From Isoetes taiwanensis (Eukaryota > Streptophyta > Lycopodiopsida > Isoetales > Isoetaceae), in the NCBI GenBank assembly GCA_021234155.1, contig JAJEKV010000060.1, positions 4,980,323 to 5,044,322 of the forward strand: a stretch of 64,000 nt of DNA, read 5' to 3'. The position numbers were made by a program, and so were the translations under genes. Shown here one piece after another: positions 55,453-64,000 of the stretch. Below the pieces are notes generated by a model, which saw only the letters and a list, made by a program, of their open reading frames with translations, had not been told where the DNA came from and searched no databases. Each line of letters starts with the position of its first letter. The first letter of the stretch is position 1.

Positions 55453-56296
55453 TTAAATCCAAGTTGGACCTTTATCCTTCAATTTAAAGATGTGAATTCT
55501 AAGAGTACGGTCATTAACAACTTCGAAAACACAAGTGTCTCCGGGCTGTGTAAGTCATGGTGCTCCACAAAACTTTGCCAATGGAACCTTGAGTGTTTCA
55601 AGTAAATGACGAACCATTCATCAGAGTGGCTGTCTATCAACCTCAAGCGTACGCCCGGTGGAAATTTATGCTCAGTGGACATTTTACATGCTGAAATAAG
55701 AAACAATGAGAGGAAATTCAGGACAGTTGACATGTCCATAATCATCAAAAAAATATTTACCATCAAGCATCTTGGTCGAACATGTGTCTTCTGCAAAACA
55801 GCATAGTAACTGCCAAATTCGGTCTTATAGTTCTTTGCTGCCAGTGCCACCTTCTGCATTGCTTCATTGGAAACTACTTCATGTGGTTCTTCGAGCACCA
55901 CCTCACTTTCAGGTTTCCCAGATTGCTCATCTGACACACATTTAGAGCCCTTCTTCTCCTCATGTCTATGGTCTGCCTTTCCAGTGTACATGTGCAATGT
56001 ACTCTGCTTCAAACACCCATCCTTTCCAAATATCTCAATGCACATTTCTGCACTGCCACAAGCCAAAATATTAGCAGCTCTCCTCCTTCAATCCCATGTG
56101 GAGCTGCAAATGTTTTCCATCCAGGGCCCAGCTTACATGTACCTCCTCCTCTAATCTTGTGTATGCTTATTAACCAATCAAAGCCATCACATCCTTTGAT
56201 TATAATATCATATCCCTTCATTTGGGACAAATGTGCTTCATAAAAATCTGTTGGAATAGCCTGCAAGAATTTTCCAAGGAATTCCTTGAGTTCCAC
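55453..56296 (-). pseudogene. Two-domain B3 DNA-binding protein, frame-broken
   Basis: The minus strand reads FLQAIPTDFYEAHLSQMKGY, WLISIHKIRGGGTCKLGPGW and KTFAAPHGIEGGELLIF: a plant B3 domain of the REM type. After a one-base frame break (about 56068) it continues CIEIFGKDG, a charged linker (KADHRHEEKKGSKC) and a second B3 domain (PPGVRLRLIDSHSDEWFVIY, HWQSFVEHHDL). A second one-base break (about 55545) leads into GDTCVFEVVNDRTLRIHIFK, ending at a TAA on 55453-55455. B3 proteins are plant transcription factors. Only two single-base differences separate this from an open gene, so sequencing error or a short exon junction is possible. Confidence 0.75.
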
Positions 56297-56389
56297 ACTA
56301 CCTTAAATCAAATCCAACTTATTTTTATTCTTACTAGCTCATCGCCTAGGTCATTGACAATGTGGTAGAATGCTGGAATGCTTCTTTCA

Positions 56390-56616
56390 TGTTGAGATAA
56401 TGATCTCACATCCTCACCGTACAAGTGGAGGACACTGATCAAGAGTCACCAGCAGTTACAGGTGACGTTTGGGCTGGATCGATCCACCCAAACAGACACA
56501 TCTCTTCATACATACATCTATATATTTGTGCTACGGGTTGGGGCCTGTCCAACCCAGTTTTTCCTCTAATCAATACATCCCATCTTCATATTACTCTCTG
56601 TTTCTGTTTTCTAACA
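56390..56616 (+). repeat. Small LTR a (227 bp)
   Basis: TGTTGAGATAATGATCTCAC... to ...TTTTCTAACA, followed by TGGTATCAGA, a tRNA-Met-type primer site. TG...CA ends. It contains a TATA-like CATCTATATATTTG (about 56515-56528). Confidence 0.92.
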
Positions 56617-56787
56617 TGGTATCAGACGTCGGGTATGGCGCCGTGAAGAGATAAAGTGCAAGCTTGCTATATTTCGAGTGAACGAGCGCATTCAAAAGCG
56701 TCGCCGTTCTTATATTCGGCGACCCAAATTCCCTTGTTGTTGTTGCCAATGGAGAAGATCAAGCGTTTTTGAGCGCCTCTCCTTTTC

Positions 56788-57513
56788 TTGAAGCCAAGTA
56801 TTTGCCTTTATTTGGCATCTATTTTATTCTTAAAAAACTATAAGATGGCTGGGTCCTCATCTCAAGGGTTGGAGAAATTCCTTGAAAAGTTTCTAGAAAA
56901 ATTTATTGGCCATAATTTTCATACCTGGTCCACAAAATTACAATTGATGCTAATGAGAGAAGCTACCTGGGGAGTAGTGGATGGGACAGAACTCAAACCT
57001 GTTGAGACTGCCAAAAATTTCGAGTGGGAGCAAAGGGATCGTAAGGCCCTCACCACCATTGGTTTAGCCCTTGGAGAGGAGTATGTGCATTTAATAGACC
57101 TTACCAAATCTGCACATCATAATTGGAGTACTTTATTAACCGCGTTTGGAGGCTCCGGTAAGGCATGTGAGTTGTCCCTTAAGCAACAATTATTTGACCT
57201 AAAGATGGAGTCTAGTGAAGCCATTTCTAAGTGCTCCCTTATTGTGCAATTGGCTTGTGTCATCGCCATTGTTTCTATGGAGGATCAGATGGCGGTATTA
57301 CTTAAAGGACTTGCATCTGATTATAAACATGTCGTCACCACGTTGATGAACATTCCCAATCAAACTATGGATACCCTTGTTGCTGCCCTTATGGAAGAAG
57401 AGAGAAAGATGAAGATCTCTGATGGAGGCAATTCCAAAAATGCTGCCTTCTTTATGTGCAAAAGAATACTACATTGTAGTTTGAGGGGGAGTAGTATGAA
57501 GATCTTGTTTTAG
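56788..57513 (+). CDS. gag: Copia-type gag of the small array
   Basis: A 241-codon open frame; the better start is probably the ATG near 56845 (MAGSSSQGLEKFLEKF), since codons before it look like leader. It shows the UBN2-type gag pattern: FIGHNFHTWSTKLQLML, WGVVDGTELKP, WEQRDRKALTTIGLALG and LKQQLFDLKM. It ends near the purine tract, without zinc knuckle or pol. It is related to, but clearly different from, the gag of the 7.6-39.8 kb array. Being open while pol is absent, it might still make a capsid protein. Confidence 0.8.
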   Translation: MKPSICLYLASILFLKNYKMAGSSSQGLEKFLEKFLEKFIGHNFHTWSTKLQLMLMREATWGVVDGTELKPVETAKNFEWEQRDRKALTTIGLALGEEYVHLIDLTKSAHHNWSTLLTAFGGSGKACELSLKQQLFDLKMESSEAISKCSLIVQLACVIAIVSMEDQMAVLLKGLASDYKHVVTTLMNIPNQTMDTLVAALMEEERKMKISDGGNSKNAAFFMCKRILHCSLRGSSMKILF

Positions 57514-57537
57514 TTCAGATGCCAGATCAAGGGGGAG

Positions 57538-57764
57538 TGTTGAGATAATGATCTCACATCCTCATCGTACAAGTGGAGGACTCTGATCAAGAGTCACCAG
57601 CAGTTACAGGTGACGTTTGGGCTGGATCGATCCACCCAGACAGACACACCTCTTCATGCATACATCTATATATTTGTGCTACGGGTTGGGGCCTGTCCAA
57701 CCCAGCTTTTCCTCTGATCAATACATCTCATCTTCATATTACTCTCTGTTTCTATTTTCTAACA
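57538..57764 (+). repeat. Small LTR b (227 bp)
   Basis: Same LTR, shared between the two internal regions, followed by TGGTATCAGAGGCC. Confidence 0.92.
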
Positions 57765-58239
57765 TGGTATCAGAGGCCAGGGCCTGGGCAAACTCGTGCT
57801 TAGAAGGATGGAGGACGCCAGTATTGAGGCTGGCAATGAAGAGGATGAGCCTCCTGATCTGTAATGAGGGAATTGGGCAGTAGTCTATGTATGCCATTCC
57901 CATAGCAATCCATCCAAAGAAGATCCGGATGCCTGCATGCATTCCGGATATGGTGCTGCTGGTGAAGCCATCTTGTGCTTGTGATATTTAGATGCTGTGA
58001 AGAATATGCAGCAGAGGATATGAAGCACAAGCAAATACATTCAAGATGCATGCTAGAGACTCCAAATTGTTATTCAAGACTCTGTCCCTCCCTGTAGAGA
58101 AGCCTGGTCCAAAACCAATTGGTTCATAAGGATCCACATAGTGGTTTATTGCAGGTATAGCAGCAGAAGACTGCATTGCAGTTTGAGAGGGAGTAGTATG
58201 GAGATCTTGTTCTAGTTCGGATGCCAGATCAAGGGGGAG
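57765..58239. other. Second internal region without gag
   Basis: 475 bp from a primer site (TGGTATCAGA) to the purine tract AAGGGGGAG. It shares only its 3' end with the first internal region (AGTAGTATGRAGATCTTGTT onward) and has no credible ORF. Confidence 0.7.
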
Positions 58240-58466
58240 TGTTGAGATAATGATCTCACATCCTCATCGTACAAGTGGAGGACTCTGATCAAGAGTCACC
58301 AGCAGTTACAGGTGACGTTTGGGCTGGATCGATCCACCCAGACAGACACACCTCTTCATGCATACATCTATATATTTGTGCTACGGGTTGGGGCCTGTCC
58401 AACCCAGCTTTTCCTCTGATCAATACATCTCATCTTCATATTACTCTCTGTTTCTGTTTTCTAACA
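58240..58466 (+). repeat. Small LTR c (227 bp)
   Basis: Same LTR, ending TTTTCTAACA followed by the TTTCA duplication and host sequence. Confidence 0.92.
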
Positions 58467-58471
58467 TTTCA

Positions 58472-61400
58472 GATATGTCCAATTTCCCCTTCCCCTCTTA
58501 TGATGCTGTAATGCCTGCCGTAGAAGAGATTTTAAGAATACAGAACAGAATGTTGGGTCAAACAAAGTATAACAAGGCGATTCTTTATAAATAACCAGCA
58601 AGCAACAACATAATTTTCATTCGATGCCAACAAAAGAATCCAAAGGACTGCATGCCAGGAATTCAAGCTTTGATTGGGTCATCTTCATATAGAACTACCT
58701 TAACCAGGTAGTCATGTCTCCATCATAAACATATCTATCAAATATGAGTCCCTGCTATGTATAAGGACGTGGCTTAGGCTGACAACATACATACCTGATT
58801 TTCTGTATTAACAGTCTCTTACTTATTTCAATGAATTACAAAACTTAACAACTAACTTTTTCCTAGGTGTAGGAGTAGAAGCTTCTAAAAATACTCCAAT
58901 AGGGTTGAATGGAATTATATATAGGAAAGCTATTCAATGGGGAAAGGCTGATATCCCTAGGAAATAGTTGAACTCCATTGTTCCTGCAACAAGATGCATG
59001 CTTGAGTCACATTGCTAATTGCCAATTTCTGCAGCAACCAAATGCCAGTAGCTTCAGTACAGGATTAGCAGTTTGTCTTAGAGAATTATGACAAGTACAA
59101 AAGGCCACTTAAGACACAGCTTTAGGCTGTGAAGTCTCTGTGAGCTTGTAAATGAAGGCTCTGATCCCCAGGGCATCCTTCATTTCCTTAAACATAGAAC
59201 CAGCAGGTGGCCAACATGTTTGATAAATTGCACATGTTCTGCACCAGCAGGCATTGTTACAAATGGAACAAACGGATGGACGTTCTATTACCAAGTTGAG
59301 CTGGGCAACAGCAGCATAAAGTAGTATGCTGATAAAATAACCCTTCCTTTTACATAAGTTAAATTCTCATGGCTGCATTCCAATGAATTCGCTTTGAAGT
59401 TGCATGAACCTATGGAACTAACTGCAAGTAAATCAGATGTCCAAGTAAATGCATGTAAGCCCATGTTGTGTCCGCATAAATACCAGAGTGAAATGTAAGA
59501 GCATTGCTTTTCAAGTAAGAGCACTGCTTTTCAAGTAGTTCTCTGAAGTACATGGTTTGAGTGAGATGATAGTCTGGGGCCGCTCAATTCCTAAACAATA
59601 TTGAAGAAGACAAAGGCCACCTTAAAACCTCTTTAACTGTGAGAAAGATATCATCAACCAAGCAGAATCCTGATTCCTAATGTTCAGCAAGTTACTTCTT
59701 GAAGAAGGAAAAACTTGTTTAGTTGAGAGACCATATATTTGCCATCCGTTCTAGATATGCAATAGCTAATTTCTCCAGCTGCTGAAGTCACAACTGTATA
59801 ATTAAATATAAATATGGTTTTCCCAACTTGATGAGAAACGGATTAGCTTGCTTCCCAAGATTGCAAGCATGACACTGAATTACTTGCACATGAGGCACAT
59901 ATATATCTCCAAATTAGCATGTTATATTCTTGCCACCGTCCCTGAGAGATCTATGCTACATTGTGTAATATCTTCTTATTCTTTAATGAAATCTACTGGG
60001 CTTTTTAGAAGACCCTAATTCGCCTGAAATCTAGACAACACCTTTGACAGTTAACATATTATGTCCAAATGCAACCCAAGTTTCCCTGTGGAAGATGACT
60101 CCATTTCAAATAGTGAGAATCTGTACTCTGAAACTTTTACTCCATGTTTTCAAGCACATGAATCTGCCGGAATACTTTTGGATTGTTAAAGGACAACCAT
60201 GTTCAGATATTGTTTATCAAAAGCACTTTTGCAACCCTTATGAAATCAGCTTGTATTAAGTTGAATACACAAAGACTTGATGTTGTCAACTCCCTTTTTT
60301 CGCGACTTTCTTTCTCCCCACTTCTTCGAATTGTCTTTGATTTCCTTGATTAAAAGAGGAAGATATTATATCTCACAAGAATGCATTTGAGCATGCCTCT
60401 TCCTTTCGCCTTCTCTCGAACTGACAAACGATACTCCTTTCTGTATCTTTATTTTAGTTGATGGGGCAAATCTTTCAGCATTCATGCATCCCCCCCTGCT
60501 GCAATACAACCCTCCCTGAGACTTTTGTGTTTCTTGATGAAATCTGTGATATACTTGCAATCCCCAAGAACTGATTTGTATCTCCACTATTGGTGACCAT
60601 GAGCCTTCTATCCTTGTTATTATTTTTCTATTAGTGCAGATGCATATATAACCATGAGTTCATATATACTAGTAATGCTTCACGTGAAAAATACACAAAA
60701 ATGTATCAGCTCCCATTCTTGTGAGTTATGCTCTAGCAAACCCAAAGGGGTGAAGTATCAAAAGCTTCATGTTCACACAAAGTAAAACTGTCTTGATGAA
60801 AAGATTTTTTTGTTTTTTTTTGTTGTAATGTTATTTTTCTACACGCGATATAGAGCAAGGCACAAAAAACCACATCTCAATTCAAAGTCTGTGAAGGAAG
60901 ATAGAGCAATTCAAACATGACAGGGTCAAAACTGTCCTCTGCCTTCTAAGAACCAATACTAGTTCCCAGAAAGCAGTTGTGGTATAAAAACAACAACTTT
61001 CAGGAGGAGATCAATTTTGAGTTCAAATTTGGCATATAAGTAGTTCATGAGGTCCTCCATCCTATAAAAATATTTGTTGAGTTTGAATTTGATTTTTTGA
61101 CTTTTACTTCTATTTTCAATTTTAGGTAATTTATACAAATGGATAGCGTTGCTACATATGACTCTAGGTTGTCCTCCAAAAAATCACATTATGAAAGTCT
61201 ATAAGGATATGAACCAATGCAAAAACAAGCTCGTGGAAAGAGCAAAAGACATGGCAAAAAAAATAAAAAACGGTATCTGTACCTGCCCATTACTGGTCCA
61301 TACTTCATTCAAAAATTGATAATATCCTTATATTAGTCCATTTCAAGTTGAGTTTTGGGACACGAGTAGCTTTTAGACCAATTTGTTCACAAAAAAATAT

Positions 61401-63329
61401 TTGTTGTTCATTATCCTTAGGATTGTACTAGAATAGATAGCATCAATCCATGTTTATTCTAGATTTGTGCGCAAGGCGTGACTTTACAGAATCACGTCCT
61501 CAAAATATCTCATGTTAAGAAACCAATGCAAAAAGAATCAAGGAAAAATATGAAAAACTTTTACTATAAAAAATCAAGATAGACCGCTATCTGCAGTCCA
61601 GTTGCAGACCATCATTGGTCCAAATGATTGAAAGTTTAAAAATCATTAATGGTGCCACCTTAATCAATTTTGATCTCAACTTTCACATATAGTTTACTTG
61701 TATGATTCTCTATAGGACAAAATTAATTGATTATGTTAGCTTGCATAATTTAAGGGTAAGGTTGAAGCACAAAAATTGAGAATTTATAGGGTATTTATGA
61801 CCAATTGAACCTACATGGACTTTCACTCACCTTTCAAAAATCATGTGATCGAAGCTAGAAAGCCATGGTATCATTCTATAGGAGAAAATGGATAAGGCTA
61901 GTGAGAGATATATGCTTTATATAATTGGTCTCGTAGACCATAAATGGTGATGCGTGTTTATATAAATTAAAACCTTAGAAATAACATGTTACTTTGACAT
62001 GCAATTAGAGATTTCTATTGCCAAGAAAGGTTTGTATCCGTAAAAAATATAATATACATGAATGATAACTTACATGTACTATTGTTCTACTTGGATGACA
62101 ATGCTTTATAGCACTAACACAGATATGAAGTTTATGCTAGTAAGAAATAAGCAGATTTCATGGTATTTTTGTCAACAAGGCCATACAACTTATATAAGAG
62201 ATCTCTATATATGTCATTTCTCACATTTTGAACTATTTTAAAGGCATATTTGGGGAAAAGTAGTGTCTCTTTCTGTGAACCAAAGAAGCATAGATGAAAT
62301 GTTACGTAGTCTATTTATATATTATCATGGCTAAACTTCACAACATCCACTTGAATTCATCAATAAACATCACTAACTTAATCGTTGTGGAGTTTTGGAC
62401 CTATAATTATGGAGTTGATCCAACTTTTTATGCTCTAATGTGTTAATCCGGCTGTTTTACATCATGTTTGAATTCCAAAAATTGCATGGTTACACCCTAG
62501 TTACACTATATGTAAGTTTATAAGAATTATGTTCTATGTAGATATAAATAGATAGATTGCATCATTTATTACCCACATGGCATTATGGATGGTTGTTATT
62601 GGAGCATTTTAACATATACTTTTGTCCAAAATTCTGTATAGTAGATTCTTTTAGTAAATATTGAGGTTAACATTCACTTATGAACACCCCAAAAAATCAT
62701 GAAACTATAGCTCGTGTAGTTAGCAACTCACGGTCACAAGAATTAAATCAAAACTTGTTATAATGAGAGAGAAACAATTCTTGAACCTCAAGCAGCTTTT
62801 TTGACCAAAATAGGGTTTGGCAACCGCGCAACCTATAAAGCTTATGCCATCCTCAAAGCTCGATCTGCCTGCACTATTCTGGGCAATAGTCCCTGTAAGA
62901 ATGAGAGCATGAGACTTGTGAGTGTTTTAAAACCCACTCTAAGACTTATTACAGGAAAATTATAAAAACAATATGCTAATGGCAGAGAGTTAATTGCTAA
63001 AAATACCTTTGGATTCATAAAGAACATTATGGATAGTTTCAGGATGTCTCCTGTTATGGTTCACAACAATGAACCATACCTTTTATCTCTTCTAAATAGA
63101 TTACCAGACTTTTTCAAACAAATCATAATCTCATAACCTGTAAGCCGTCCAGGTTTGCTACACAATCCACAGAATAAATCATTAGCAATGATAAAATGAT
63201 CTAAGTATGAAATAAGAAGACAAATAAGCTCAGATCCAATAAACATAGGATACGAGTTACAATAACTCAGATTGGTCAAGCTCTTAGTTCACCAAAACTA
63301 GAGCTAGATCCAGATCGCATTAACCAGTC
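58472..63329. other. AT-rich gene-poor interval
   Basis: Nearly 5 kb without a recognisable gene, RNA or terminal repeat. Open frames here are short and unlike any family I know. The phrase GGTCCA/TGGACC with a neighbouring ATTATTGG or CATTTATGG recurs (near 61295, 61610, 61935, and also 47230, 47550, 53775), hinting at a dispersed low-copy repeat. Confidence 0.4.
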
Positions 63330-63455
63330 TTTGGTAGTTCACTGCCCAACCGGGTCACTCGGTGCGAAGAACCGCCAGAATTATGGCAAGGCTTTGGTAG
63401 TTCACTGCCCAACCGGGTCACTCGGTGCTAAGAACCGGCAGAATTATGGCAAGGC
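63330..63455. repeat. 63-bp tandem duplication
   Basis: TTTGGTAGTTCACTGCCCAA...TTATGGCAAGGC at 63330-63392 is repeated at 63393-63455 with two substitutions. Confidence 0.95.
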
Positions 63456-63495
63456 TTGCCGACAATGGCAAAGCAACAAGCAAGGTGGTCGGCGT

Positions 63496-63940
63496 GAGAT
63501 AGTTTTACCCTGGATTGGGGATCCGGAGGTGTGATCCCGGAGGGACGGGATCCCGGGAGGGCGTGTGATCGAGGAGGATGGGATCCGCTGTTAATCGGCA
63601 AGTAGATTAAAAGGTGATTGCCAGCTTTAGGGCCATTTTTTGGCCGGATTTGTGCTTGCTGATAGCAGCGGCGCTGCCCTCTCTTCCTCCTTGGCATCAA
63701 ACTGCAGCTCTTCTCAAGCCCATTCCGACCAACCTCGCACAAACCCCAGCTGATTCCGTGGAAGATCGGCCAAGAAAAAAGCATAAGAAAACTTGGATGA
63801 TTTTTGCTATAAGGGGCCTTTTTTTTGCGCAGTTACTGCGCAGTAAGGGGATCCCGCCCTCCGGGATCACACGCCCTCTGGGGATCCCGTCCTCCGGGAT
63901 CACACCTCCGGGATCCCCCAATCCAGGGTAAGATTATCTC
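63496..63940. mobile_element. Fold-back/MITE-like element
   Basis: GAGATA..TTACCCTGGATTGGGGATCC (63496-63522) is mirrored by GGATCCCCCAATCCAGGGTAA..TATCTC (63911-63940). The inverted similarity continues inward for about 80 bp per arm with GGGATCACACGCCCTC-type phrases repeated within each arm. The 0.3-kb centre has no ORF of note. No clear target duplication was found. Confidence 0.65.
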
Positions 63941-64000
63941 TTGCCTGGTTGGTCTATCAAAACATGATTGAGGTCACATGGTCAAGGAGATATTCCAATT

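Larger units (their letters stand above)
56390..58466 (+). mobile_element. Second tandem LTR array: three LTRs, two internal regions
   Basis: Three 227-bp LTRs (56390, 57538, 58240) alternate with two internal regions, and the whole is flanked by one duplication TTTCA (56385-56389 and 58467-58471). The first internal region holds gag only; the second (57765-58239) holds no ORF. Both end in the same purine tract (AAGGGGGAG) before the next LTR. Pol is absent, so the element is non-autonomous. Confidence 0.9.

Overview
The window is nuclear DNA from a land plant. It holds a clathrin-adaptor AP-1 mu gene relic with plant-type introns, a PPR relic, a B3-domain gene, and many Ty1/copia, Ty3/gypsy, LINE and inverted-repeat elements. 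A decayed cysteine-rich transposon-like gene (1640-3872, minus) belongs to a family I associate from memory with ferns and other non-flowering plants, so a fern-like genome is my best guess; no species call is possible. There is no convincing intact host gene. Most of the window is nested, broken mobile DNA.

Layout. 1-1644: the 3' end of an LTR element with its LTR. 1640-3872: the cysteine-rich gene relic, minus strand. 3873-7592: gene-poor DNA with a 0.2-kb tandem duplication. 7593-39798: a 32-kb array of four Ty1/copia bodies and five 190-192-bp LTRs, flanked by one target-site duplication (GAAGC), so it behaves as one insertion that became a tandem array. Copy A is split by a 14-kb Ty3/gypsy chromovirus (9348-23349), whose RNase H region is in turn split by an 867-bp palindromic element carrying four tRNA-like cassettes (18046-18912). 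39804-43600: gene-poor, with fold-back sequences. 43634-44663: AP-1 mu pseudogene. 45177-47086: retroposon with a DUF4283-type ORF, A-tail and target duplication. 48462-51586: terminal-inverted-repeat element containing a PPR relic. 51886-53523: 5'-truncated LINE, minus strand, with a trinucleotide-repeat tail. 55453-56296: B3-domain gene, minus strand, with two frame breaks. 56390-58466: a second tandem LTR array (three LTRs, one target duplication TTTCA). 58467-63329: AT-rich DNA with nothing recognisable. 63330-63940: a 63-bp duplication and a fold-back element.

Main discovery candidate. The chromovirus carries two extra genes between its primer-binding site and gag. The first (11560-12883) starts with the eight residues ARTKQTAR of the histone H3 tail, continues through a long charged linker, and ends in an H3 histone-fold domain that aligns with canonical H3 without gaps over its last 57 residues. 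The second (13610-15136) is unrecognised. Each gene is preceded by the same module: two 67-bp near-palindromes about 200 bp apart, then a TATAAATAG box, then the start codon. The same element ends its integrase in a chromodomain, a fold known to read H3 tails. A retrotransposon with an H3-like protein plus a chromodomain, and a repeated private promoter module, is the feature of this window most worth following up.
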